Below, piece by piece: positions 1 to 6,526 of a stretch of DNA of 6,528 bases. The notes beneath the pieces are model-generated. The model saw only the letters and a list, made by a program, of their open reading frames with translations, was not told the origin of the DNA and did no database searches. Both the position numbers and the translations under genes were made by a program. Numbering within the stretch: position 1 is the stretch's first letter; each line of letters starts with the position of its first letter. Source of the DNA: CAVSUR01 sp052143655 (GTDB taxonomy: Bacteria; Actinomycetota; Actinomycetes; Streptosporangiales; Streptosporangiaceae); assembly GCA_052143655.1 (NCBI GenBank), contig JBKQSL010000042.1:1-6528 (forward strand), written 5' to 3'.

Positions 1-8
1 CTCTCGTG

Positions 9-37
9 TTGCGATTGGCTGCTTCCTGGCTGATAGG
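9..37 (+). promoter_or_regulatory. weak candidate promoter ahead of the recombinase operon
   Basis: A TTGCGA hexamer at 9-14 (4 of 6 matches to TTGACA) is followed after 17 nt by GATAGG at 32-37, a poor -10 box that overlaps a TAGG motif. The 1-89 stretch is less GC-rich than the genes that follow, as expected for a leader. The only other obvious site for a promoter serving all four genes would lie upstream of the window. This is a weak match that could occur by chance. It would be coding if the first gene began at the GTG at position 6. Confidence 0.15.
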
Positions 38-76
38 TGATGGGTTTGGGCTTGCCCGGGCCCGTGTTGTGTTTCT

Positions 77-92
77 AGGGTCAGCCCTCATG
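77..92 (+). promoter_or_regulatory. ribosome binding site that favours the ATG at 90
   Basis: AGGG at 77-80 lies 9 nt before ATG 90-92 and is the best Shine-Dalgarno-like match near the possible starts of the first gene. The same AGGG can pair with CCCT at 85-88 across a 4-nt loop, so the site might be partly masked in a small hairpin. The next in-frame ATG (165) has no comparable purine run upstream. Confidence 0.4.
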
Positions 93-1574
93 ATCTTGAG
101 CTTCTTCTCGTCCCGGGGCTGGGAGTCCTGGGACCTTGAGCATCGGCCGCTGCTCCCCGAACGGATGCCGGTGCTGATCGATGACGACCTTCGATTCGAG
201 GACGGCCCGGGAGTACCGCGTTCGGTGGTGGCGGCGAACCGGTGGTTGCGGGCGTTGCCGTCGAGCGGATGCCCGGCACCGGGTTCGTGGGAGAGCTACG
301 CGCGGGTGGTCAAGGAGTGGATGGAGTTCCTGGCGGAGTACGGGGTGGCCTTGTTCGACTCCCGTGAGCAGCTGAAGTACGGGCTGGGGAAGTACGCGGA
401 GTACCGGGCGGCGGGTCCGGTGAAGGAGCGCTTCGCGGCGACCACGTGGGGTCAGCACATGAGCGTGCTGTCGCTGTTCTACCGGTGGGCGATCGAGGAG
501 GGCCACGGCGACGCCGAGCCGTTCTCTTGCCGGACGGCGCGGGCGTTGTTCGCCGGGACGGCCAGGGAGGTCCGGGTGAACCTGGCGGTCCGCCGTACTC
601 CCAAGCCGCATGTGACGATCAAGTATCTGCAGCCGGACTTCACGCAGCTGTTCTTGAACGGTCTGCGGGGTCTGGCGCCCGACGGCGGGCCCGACGACGG
701 TTACCGGGGGCGTGAGCTGGCCCGCAACGCCGCGATCGGCCACCTGGCGCTGTCCACCGGGCTGCGGCTGCAGGAATTCTCCTATCTTCTGGCTTACGAG
801 ATCCCGGCGCTGCCGCCCGGGCTGACGCAGGTGCCGATCCCGTTCCCGGTGCCGGCCGGGGTGACCAAGGGCCGCAAGTTCCGCATCACCTGGATCTCCT
901 GCGACGCGCTGGCTGCGGTCCATCACTACCTGGAGCTGGACCGCCCGGCGACGGCGGACGGGACATCGTGGGTGCCGCCGAGGCGGTGGGGCGAGCCGTT
1001 GCTGGTGACCGGCCCGGACGAGCGGGGCGGCCACGTCAACGGGGTCCGCCGCCGGTGGGAGACCCTCACTCCCGGGGAACGCCGCCGGCTGGTCGCCCCG
1101 GACGGCGGGTCGTGCGTGCTGGCGGTGAGGAACGGCGGTGGCCCGTTCACCGCGTGGGCGTCGGTGTTCGAGCGCACCTCCGATCGGATCCGGGCCCGTT
1201 TCGAGCCGCGGTTCCCCCACGTGAATCCGCACCGCTTGCGTCATTCCATGGCCATGCGGACCCTGGAATACCTGGTCAGCGGGCATTACCGGCAGGCTGC
1301 CGGGCTGGTCACCGCGACTGATACGGGCACGGGCCCGGATGCGGCTTTGGTGTTCTACCTGTCCAAGGCCGGCCCGCTGCTGGTGCTACGGGACCTACTT
1401 GGCCACTCATCCGTTCTGACCACGGAAAAGTACCTCCGGCGGCTGGACACGACCCGGATTTTCCGGGAGGCCTACGAGCAGGCCGGCAGAGCCGGCGGGC
1501 TGCTCACCGAGGCCGAGGCTGACCGCGAGGCGGACGCCGAGTTCACCAGCGACGCCGACGGCGGTGAGGCCTGA
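90..1574 (+). CDS. tyrosine recombinase 1 of trio (complete catalytic set)
   Basis: This is a site-specific DNA strand-exchange enzyme of the tyrosine recombinase/integrase family, about 494 aa from ATG 90. A SAM-like core-binding domain lies around residues 66-144 (from SWESYARVVKEW to WAIEEG). The catalytic domain follows, with Arg I at R226 in TGLRLQE, a beta-hairpin lysine at K260 or K263 (TKGRK), box II H381-x-x-R384 (HRLRH), H439 in LLGHSS and the nucleophile Y448 in TEKYLRRL; His to Tyr is the usual nine positions. The K-to-box II and box II-to-His gaps (about 120 and 55 residues) are longer than in XerC/D, so the catalytic domain carries insertions. It is the first gene of a coupled four-gene set and its stop overlaps the next start by one base. 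The frame is open back to a GTG at 6, and ATG 165 is another possible start. ATG 90 was chosen for its AGGG. The family call is firm; a Tn554-like role is inferred from context. Confidence 0.9.
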   Translation: MILSFFSSRGWESWDLEHRPLLPERMPVLIDDDLRFEDGPGVPRSVVAANRWLRALPSSGCPAPGSWESYARVVKEWMEFLAEYGVALFDSREQLKYGLGKYAEYRAAGPVKERFAATTWGQHMSVLSLFYRWAIEEGHGDAEPFSCRTARALFAGTAREVRVNLAVRRTPKPHVTIKYLQPDFTQLFLNGLRGLAPDGGPDDGYRGRELARNAAIGHLALSTGLRLQEFSYLLAYEIPALPPGLTQVPIPFPVPAGVTKGRKFRITWISCDALAAVHHYLELDRPATADGTSWVPPRRWGEPLLVTGPDERGGHVNGVRRRWETLTPGERRRLVAPDGGSCVLAVRNGGGPFTAWASVFERTSDRIRARFEPRFPHVNPHRLRHSMAMRTLEYLVSGHYRQAAGLVTATDTGTGPDAALVFYLSKAGPLLVLRDLLGHSSVLTTEKYLRRLDTTRIFREAYEQAGRAGGLLTEAEADREADAEFTSDADGGEA

Positions 1575-1576
1575 TG
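1563..1576 (+). promoter_or_regulatory. RBS and TGATG coupling junction, genes 1/2
   Basis: GGTGAGG at 1563-1569 ends 4 nt before ATG 1574, and the TGA stop of gene 1 (1572-1574) shares its A with that start. This arrangement fixes the start of gene 2 and indicates coupled translation. Confidence 0.7.
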
Positions 1577-3298
1577 CCGGCCACGCTGCTGCAGGACCCG
1601 CCGGGTATCTGGTGCGTGTTCAGCGACGGCACCACGGCACAGTTCGACCTGAGTGGCCTGCCCTGCCCGGAGCTGGCCGGTGATCTGCTGACCGGCCTGG
1701 CCGAGCTGATCCACCCGCACGGCACCGTGGACGCCGCCGGGTCGGTCGGCCACTACGTCCAGTCCATCCGCGACATGGCCCGCAAGCTGGCCGGGCGGGG
1801 GTTTGCCGGCAGAGCCGCTGACCTGCGCCGGTCTCAGCTGGCCGAGTACTGGATGGCGGCCACTGGCCCGCGGGAGTCCTGCTCCCGCCGCATGCTCCAG
1901 GGGTTCCGTGCGGCCGGCGGCCACCTGGACGCCCGGGTGGCCGAGCTCGCGGCCGGCCGGGCCTACAACCAGCAGCAGAACCACCGTCAGCTTCCGCCCT
2001 ACCGGGAGGCCGAGTGGGACAGGCTGACGGCGGCCTGCCGCAGCATCGTCGATGAGTCGCTCGCCGTGCACAAGCACGCCCTGGCCACTGCCGAACAGGG
2101 GCGGCACCCTGCCAGCGGCGGGTGGACTGCCGGGAACCTGCGGTGGCTGCTGACCCGGGTCGGCCCGGTCGGCGTCGCTGGCCTGGGGAAGCACCTGGGC
2201 TGCTCAGAGCATGTCGTGCGCCAGTGTGGCGGGTTCATTGAGGCGAGCAGGGACCTGTTCCCGGACCTGGACGTGGTGATCGCCTACCGGCTGCTGTTCG
2301 GTATCTACTCCGGGATCGTCCCTGACGGGATCGACGACCTGGTGATCGACGACATCGACTGGGCCGGGGACTCAACGATCCTGCTCAGCTATGTCAAGGG
2401 CCGCACCGCAGCCGAGAGCCTGACCCTGCCGCGACGGGCGGTACGGCTTCTGGAGCAGTGGCTGGCGCACTCGGCACTGCTGCGCAGCCACGCCGGCCCC
2501 GACGATCGCGGGCGGTTGTGGCTGAGGCTCCGCACGCCTGGAGGCGCCCAGCTGTCAGCGGGGATCGGCCAGGCGGGGCGGGCGGCCGTCCAGCGCTGGG
2601 TGGTACGCCATGGCGTGACCAGCGATGACGGCGGGCCGCTGAAGATCCACCGGTCCCGGATCCGCACCACGCACCACGCGATGCGGGACAAGAGCAGCTG
2701 GGCGGGACGCGGCCGGGCGACCATCGACCCCAACCACAGTCCGCACGTCGAAGGCGATCATTACCTGACCGCCACGACCCCGTCCCAGCAGCGGGCCGTC
2801 GAGGCCATCGCTGAGGACGCCCAGCATGATCTGCTGCGCAGGGCCCACCCGCCCGCCGTGGTGACCGAGCAGGACGCTGTGGCCCTGGCCCGCGGCTACC
2901 CGCAGCTGATCGCCGCCCTGCACCTCGACGGCACTGCTATCGCCGAGCTCGCCGGCGGGGCCCGGGACGTGTTCGTCGCGGCCTGCGCCGATCAGCTGTC
3001 GGGGCTGCACGGCCCGAAAGGCAAGCCGTGTCCGGCCCGGCCGTGGGTGTGCCTGCTCTGCCCGCTGGCGGTGTCCGCGCCCCGGCACGCACTCAACCTG
3101 CTGCGGCTGAAGATGTTCTTCTCCCGCCAGTGGCAGCAGATGCCCGCTGCCCAGTTCATGGCCGTGTTCGGCCCGTACTCACAGCGGATCGGCCAGGTCC
3201 TGGACCGCTACGACCCCGCCGTGCTGGCCGAAGCCGCCCGCGACGTCGGTGACCACGATGCCGAACTGCCCCTGCGGCCGGAGGAATCCACCCGATGA
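1574..3298 (+). CDS. tyrosine recombinase 2 of trio (Arg I missing)
   Basis: A 574-aa protein recognised as a tyrosine recombinase from its C-terminal half. It has K275 in SYVKGR, a box II-like HRSRIRTT (H359, R362), H388 in DPNHSPH and a probable nucleophile Y397 in GDHYLTA, with exactly nine positions from H388 to Y397 as in active family members. The segment where TGLRxxEL is expected reads YSGIVPDGIDDL (245-256), so the first catalytic arginine is absent. Residues about 51-140 may form the core-binding domain. After the catalytic domain comes an extra region of about 175 aa with C486-x6-C493-x2-C496 and H505, which could bind zinc, followed by an aromatic-rich stretch (MFFSRQWQQM). It lies between two other recombinase genes with overlapping ends, so it is probably a subunit of the same complex. 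It may cleave only with an arginine supplied by a partner, or act mainly in DNA binding and assembly; this is inference. Confidence 0.85.
   Translation: MPATLLQDPPGIWCVFSDGTTAQFDLSGLPCPELAGDLLTGLAELIHPHGTVDAAGSVGHYVQSIRDMARKLAGRGFAGRAADLRRSQLAEYWMAATGPRESCSRRMLQGFRAAGGHLDARVAELAAGRAYNQQQNHRQLPPYREAEWDRLTAACRSIVDESLAVHKHALATAEQGRHPASGGWTAGNLRWLLTRVGPVGVAGLGKHLGCSEHVVRQCGGFIEASRDLFPDLDVVIAYRLLFGIYSGIVPDGIDDLVIDDIDWAGDSTILLSYVKGRTAAESLTLPRRAVRLLEQWLAHSALLRSHAGPDDRGRLWLRLRTPGGAQLSAGIGQAGRAAVQRWVVRHGVTSDDGGPLKIHRSRIRTTHHAMRDKSSWAGRGRATIDPNHSPHVEGDHYLTATTPSQQRAVEAIAEDAQHDLLRRAHPPAVVTEQDAVALARGYPQLIAALHLDGTAIAELAGGARDVFVAACADQLSGLHGPKGKPCPARPWVCLLCPLAVSAPRHALNLLRLKMFFSRQWQQMPAAQFMAVFGPYSQRIGQVLDRYDPAVLAEAARDVGDHDAELPLRPEESTR
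3280..3298 (+). promoter_or_regulatory. strong RBS and ATGA coupling junction, genes 2/3
   Basis: GGAGGA at 3280-3285, a near-perfect Shine-Dalgarno, sits 9 nt before ATG 3295. The start overlaps the TGA of gene 2 (3296-3298) in an ATGA. It is the strongest ribosome binding site in the operon and fixes the start of gene 3. Confidence 0.8.
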
Positions 3299-5499
3299 GC
3301 GCTACCGTGCTGCTGGGAGCAGCCGATCCGCGCCTTTCGGTGTTCGCCGGCGCCGATGTCTGCCGCGAAGCTGGCCTGACGTTGCCCGGCGGAGTAAGGC
3401 GCCCGGTGTTCGATGACGATTTCTGGGATTTCAGCCAGGTCATCGGCCTGCCGAACCAGATGGCCAGGGTCAGCCGCCGGTTCGACTTCACCGCCGTCAT
3501 CACACCGCAGTGGCGGCTGGTCGCCAAGGAGCAGATCATGGCCATGCTCGCCCCCCGGCACGAGGCGGTGGGTCACCTGCCCCGCGCTTACCGGACCCCG
3601 CTGCACCTCATGACCGCCTTCGGGCGGCTCGCTGAGCTGACCCGGTTCCTGAACTGGCTCGCCCGGCAGTGCGTTACCGGCCTTACCGAGGTCGACGGTG
3701 AGCACTGCGAGGCCTATATGGCTCACCGGCGTTACCTGCTCGATGAGAACGGTGTCGTGGTCGGCGAGCTCAGCCCGGCGACCCGCAGAGCTGCCGCCCA
3801 GGCCGTCGTTGACCTGGTCAATCACCGAGAGCTGTGCACCGCGGACCGGGTCGCTGCGGATCTTCGGCCGTGGGGCGGCGCCACCCCCTCTGCCATCGCC
3901 GAGATGCCCGGCGGAGCCGGGCAGAACAAGACCCCGCCGGTCACCGACAGTGTCCTGCAGCCGATGCTGGCCGCCGCCGGCTACCTGGTGACCACGCTCG
4001 GCCCCCACGCGATCCAGCTGTCCCGGCAGGTCGCGGAGGCTGACCGGAGGTGGTCGCTGAAATCAGGCGATCACGTTGCCTCATCCCTCCTCCCCGCTGC
4101 CGAGATCGCCCAGCTCCTGGCCGACCACGAGCAAAGAGGTGAGCCGCTGCCGCTGCTGCCCGGCCACAACGTCCGCGACAGGCTCGCCGCCGGCTGGACC
4201 GCGGAGGATCCGCTGACCCCGATCGCCTTGAGCCTTCTGGCCCGCCAGGCCGGGTTCACCCAGTTCCACAGCCACTGGATCCCGCACTTCCGGGATCAGC
4301 TCGAAGCGACGCTGGGCATCGTCGGGGCGCAGAAGCCGTTCGCCCGTGGCGCGGTGCGGGTCGAACGCCCAGGCGGCGAGGACGCCATCGCGTGGACGCT
4401 GCCCCTGGACCGGCTGCAGGCCGTCGCGCTAGTCGGGATCGTCCGCACCGCTGCGATCATCACCATCGCCGCGGTCTCAGGGATGCGCTCCAGCGAGCTG
4501 ATGGAACTACAGGCCGGCTGCTGCCGCCCGCCTGAGCACTACGGGCCCGGCGGTTCGGGGCTGGTGCGCTACCGGCTGGCCAGCAAGGTCATCAAGGGCC
4601 AGCCTCTGGGCGGAGTCCCTGACGAATGGGTCGTCATCGAACCCGTCCACCATGCTGCGCAACTCCTCGAGCACCTCCACAGCAACCCTGAAAACGGGGT
4701 GCCCCTCCTGGGCAGGTTCGCTTTCGCCGTCCGCTACAAATGGTTCCGCAACTGGGTGAACAGCCCAGCCGGCCGCCGTCTCGGGCTCGCCCCGATCCCT
4801 GATACCCCGGTCAGCCTCAGAGCCCTGCGAAGAACCCTGGCAATCGAGCTCGCCTACCGCCCCGGCGGGGTCCTCGCTACGAAACTGCACCTCAAGCACA
4901 TCGCCGTGGCAACCACCGAGGGCTACGCCTCCCGTCCCGGCGGCGCGCAGGCCGAACTCCTCGCCGAGGTCAACAAGCACGAGAGCCAGCGCAACCTGGA
5001 CCTGATCCGGGACGAGTTCCGCAACTACCAGCACGGCATCATGCCCGCCGGGCCCGGCGCCCGCGAGCTGACCGAGTTCTTCGCCCACGTCGACGCCGAG
5101 CTCACCCCGGCCGATGCCGGGACGGCCAGAGTGCAGCACAGCGACCGGGAAGTACTCAGCCTCTTGTCCAAGCGCGCCAAGGTCTTGCACCTGGGGGCAG
5201 CGAACTACTGCTGGTTCACCGATCCGTCCCGGGCGCTGTGCCTCAAGCTCGCCGGCACCCCTGACGCGGACCAGCCGCTGGCCGGGATGTGTGACTCGGC
5301 ACGCTGCCCGCAGGCGACCCACCATCCCTGTCACCGGCCCGTCTGGGCCGAGCACGCCGACAAGACCCAGACGTTCCTCGGCAACCTCGGCCCGACCCGC
5401 AAAACCGAGAAGACCCGCCTCCAGGCCGACTATGACCGGGCTGCACGCGTCCTGGCCGAGATCGACGCAGCCGCCAGCACCACCAGAGACAGGCCATGA
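3295..5499 (+). CDS. large tyrosine recombinase 3 of trio (R-x-x-R box II, Cys-rich tail)
   Basis: A 734-aa tyrosine recombinase, the largest of the three. A helical core-binding-like region lies around residues 98-150. The catalytic domain starts near 370, with Arg I R398 in SGMRSSEL, a lysine at K431 or K434 (SKVIKGQ), box II as R509-x-x-R512 in SLRALRRTLA, H535 in LHLKHIAV and nucleophile Y544 in TTEGYASR, nine positions after H535. Arg replaces the usual box II His; from memory of related large actinobacterial integrases, an R-x-F-R-R-T motif is normal in this subfamily rather than a defect. The C-terminus (639-680) carries C639, C649, C666, C671, C679 and H680, a pattern suggesting a zinc-binding module, and then a charged helical end. 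Size and Cys-rich tail recall the larger recombinase of Tn554-like elements (TnpB), but orthology cannot be shown here. It overlaps both neighbours by 4 nt. Confidence 0.88.
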   Translation: MSATVLLGAADPRLSVFAGADVCREAGLTLPGGVRRPVFDDDFWDFSQVIGLPNQMARVSRRFDFTAVITPQWRLVAKEQIMAMLAPRHEAVGHLPRAYRTPLHLMTAFGRLAELTRFLNWLARQCVTGLTEVDGEHCEAYMAHRRYLLDENGVVVGELSPATRRAAAQAVVDLVNHRELCTADRVAADLRPWGGATPSAIAEMPGGAGQNKTPPVTDSVLQPMLAAAGYLVTTLGPHAIQLSRQVAEADRRWSLKSGDHVASSLLPAAEIAQLLADHEQRGEPLPLLPGHNVRDRLAAGWTAEDPLTPIALSLLARQAGFTQFHSHWIPHFRDQLEATLGIVGAQKPFARGAVRVERPGGEDAIAWTLPLDRLQAVALVGIVRTAAIITIAAVSGMRSSELMELQAGCCRPPEHYGPGGSGLVRYRLASKVIKGQPLGGVPDEWVVIEPVHHAAQLLEHLHSNPENGVPLLGRFAFAVRYKWFRNWVNSPAGRRLGLAPIPDTPVSLRALRRTLAIELAYRPGGVLATKLHLKHIAVATTEGYASRPGGAQAELLAEVNKHESQRNLDLIRDEFRNYQHGIMPAGPGARELTEFFAHVDAELTPADAGTARVQHSDREVLSLLSKRAKVLHLGAANYCWFTDPSRALCLKLAGTPDADQPLAGMCDSARCPQATHHPCHRPVWAEHADKTQTFLGNLGPTRKTEKTRLQADYDRAARVLAEIDAAASTTRDRP

Positions 5500-5954
5500 G
5501 ACTAAGCGCCGAGCAGCGCCACCACAACGAGACCCGGATCCGGGCCGCCATCGACCGGCTGCTGCGCGGCCACATCCCAGCCGGCGGGAAATGCGACATC
5601 AAGACCCTCGCTCGCGAAGCAGCCGTGGACCGCACCGCGTTCTACGGCACCCGTCCCTACGCCCATCTACGCGAGGAGTTCGAGACCCGGCTGGCCGCCA
5701 TCCGCGCGACCGGCGACCTTCCCGACCCCAGAGACGCCCAGATCAACCGGCTGAACGCCGAGACATCCGCACTCCGCGAGCGCCTGGCCCGCCGCGAGGA
5801 GACGATCAGCCAGCTCACCGACTTCAAAACCGAGGCGTTGTCCCGGCTCGCCGCCCAGCACGAAGAGATCACCCGCCTCCGCCGGCAGGCAGACCAGGCC
5901 GCACGCGTTCGCCGGCTTCCAGTCTCCACGTCCGGGACCGGAACATGCACCTGA
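5496..5954 (+). CDS. TnpC/DUF6262-like accessory protein (HTH plus coiled coil)
   Basis: A small basic protein of 152 aa with no catalytic motif. Residues about 33-60 (CDIKTLAREAAVDRTAFY and following) read as a helix-turn-helix of the kind where a Ser/Thr-x-x-Tyr element ends the recognition helix. Residues about 82-135 form a long amphipathic coiled coil, with I83, L86, L93, L97, I104, L107, L115, I125 and L128 on one face. An HTH head, coiled-coil tail and position straight after a large tyrosine recombinase fit the TnpC/DUF6262 class. In Tn554, TnpC is known to affect the efficiency and orientation of transposition. Start ATG 5496 overlaps the stop of gene 3 as ATGA; there is only a weak purine run (AGAGACAGG, 5485-5493), so translation is probably coupled. 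It likely binds element ends or tethers the recombinases; it could instead be a TetR-like regulator fragment, but no TetR ligand domain is present. Confidence 0.75.
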   Translation: MRLSAEQRHHNETRIRAAIDRLLRGHIPAGGKCDIKTLAREAAVDRTAFYGTRPYAHLREEFETRLAAIRATGDLPDPRDAQINRLNAETSALRERLARREETISQLTDFKTEALSRLAAQHEEITRLRRQADQAARVRRLPVSTSGTGTCT

Positions 5955-6115
5955 CCGTTCTGGCCGGCCACCCCGGACCAGCCGCCGTGATCCCGGTCAC
6001 ACACAGCACCGGGAAACGCAACACGAGATATGACCCTGACCGCGAACGCAGACACCGACAACGCAGCAGGCTAACCGCCACACGAACACGACTGCACACA
6101 GCGAGTGCGGACAGA
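5955..6115 (+). other. non-coding T-poor region with short direct repeats, possible element end
   Basis: No convincing gene lies here. From 6011 to 6120 the + strand has only 6 T against 39 A in 110 bases, unlike the coding DNA on either side. AACGCA occurs at 6015, 6045 and 6060, and ACACGA at 6021, 6080 and 6086, the last two in tandem. Repeated hexamers beside a recombinase operon resemble arm-type binding sites at the ends of tyrosine-recombinase elements, but chance within a low-complexity stretch cannot be excluded. Confidence 0.3.
5991..6014. terminator. 7-bp GC-rich hairpin after the recombinase operon
   Basis: TCCCGGT at 5991-5997 and ACCGGGA at 6008-6014 are perfect reverse complements with a 10-nt CA-rich loop, 36 nt after the stop of the accessory gene. 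No T-run follows on the + strand, so this would be the stem-only type sometimes seen in actinomycetes. It could equally be a protein-binding inverted repeat. Confidence 0.35.
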
Positions 6116-6289
6116 AGACATACGTTCATCACCGCGGCGCTGGACGCCGGGGTGCCGCTGCGGGACGTGCAAGAAGCCGCCTCGCACGCTGACCCGCGCA
6201 CCACGATGAGGTATGACCGGGCCCGCACGTCCCTAGACCGGCACGCCACCTACATCGTCGCCGCCTACGTCGCCGGCGCAGCCCGGTAA
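6116..6289 (+). pseudogene. C-terminal fragment of a phage/plasmid-type tyrosine integrase
   Basis: The last 57 codons before TAA 6287 encode the end of a typical actinobacterial integrase: RRHTFITAALDAGV (box II region, with its Arg and following His), DVQEAASHADPRTT with the second catalytic His, and MRYDRAR with the nucleophile Tyr nine positions after that His, then a hydrophobic tail ending YVAGAAR. The N-terminal domain, Arg I, the lysine and the box II His are absent, since what lies upstream is T-poor non-coding DNA rather than integrase sequence. The frame runs back to an ATG at 5945 that overlaps the accessory gene, giving a nominal 114-aa ORF, but its first half resembles nothing recognisable. 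The fragment differs clearly from the three recombinases above and is best read as the 3' remnant of a separate integrase gene, cut by insertion, deletion or recombination. It cannot catalyse recombination by itself. Confidence 0.75.
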
Positions 6290-6307
6290 TCACCAGGTCC
6301 CGGCATC

Positions 6308-6338
6308 ATCCGCCTGGCCGGCCCACGGCCAGGCGGAT
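6308..6338. terminator. perfect 13-bp hairpin terminator after the integrase remnant
   Basis: ATCCGCCTGGCCG at 6308-6320 and its exact reverse complement at 6326-6338 are separated by a 5-nt loop. The hairpin starts 18 nt after the integrase stop codon. The very stable GC stem has no U-tract on either strand, a form commonly proposed as a terminator in high-GC actinomycetes and able to act in both directions. It probably belonged to the integrase gene before that gene was truncated. Confidence 0.65.
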
Positions 6339-6393
6339 CACCGGCAGTAACGTCACCAGCCGCTCGCGAGCCGCCGCTCTGCGCGCCAGTCTC

Positions 6394-6428
6394 CGTTGCG
6401 TAACAACCTGTGACCGTTACGCCGAACG
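6394..6428. repeat. inverted repeat GCGTAAC/GTTACGC
   Basis: GCGTAAC at 6398-6404 and GTTACGC at 6416-6422 are perfect reverse complements across an 11-nt spacer. CGTT at 6394-6397 and AACG at 6425-6428 extend the pairing past a 2-nt bulge. A related GTAACGTCAC lies at 6347-6356. This could be a repressor operator or paired recombinase-binding half-sites. No function is shown by the sequence alone. Confidence 0.35.
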
Positions 6429-6502
6429 GGATGATCTGGGCGGTGACTTCTGCGGCCGGGCGGCGGGTGGCCGACAGGCCCTTCGGTGATTTGCCGGGGG
6501 TT

Positions 6503-6526
6503 CATTAGTCAGGATTTTGACTAGTG
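6503..6526. repeat. AT-rich inverted repeat with 6-bp spacer, candidate recombination core site
   Basis: CATTAGTCA at 6503-6511 and TGACTAGTG at 6518-6526 pair at 8 of 9 positions (the inner six, TAGTCA/TGACTA, perfectly) around the spacer GGATTT. Two 9-bp half-sites around a 6-bp spacer match the usual geometry of tyrosine recombinase core sites, and the local AT-richness stands out from the surroundings. No second copy is visible at the left edge. A TTGACT at 6517-6522 could alternatively be the -35 box of a gene beyond the window. Confidence 0.3.

Noticed and set aside
81..1286. Long minus-strand open frame (about 400 codons) opposite recombinase 1
   Set aside because: The translation is Arg/Pro/Gly-rich with no domain and mirrors the GC-biased codons of the real gene. 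The same applies to long antisense frames at 1472-2194, 3208-4008 and 4507-5355.
5114..5944. Upstream part of a long + strand open frame that ends with the integrase remnant
   Set aside because: It runs out of frame through the end of recombinase 3 and all of the accessory gene, and its translation is low-complexity Arg/Pro/Ser, typical of a shadow frame in GC-rich DNA. Only the last 57 or so codons look like protein.
6431..6508. 25-codon ORF starting ATG 6431
   Set aside because: Too short, with no convincing ribosome binding site and no recognisable sequence; expected by chance.
6517..6522. TTGACT as a -35 promoter box
   Set aside because: The -10 region would lie at or past the end of the window, so it cannot be judged. 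It is noted only as an alternative reading of the inverted repeat.
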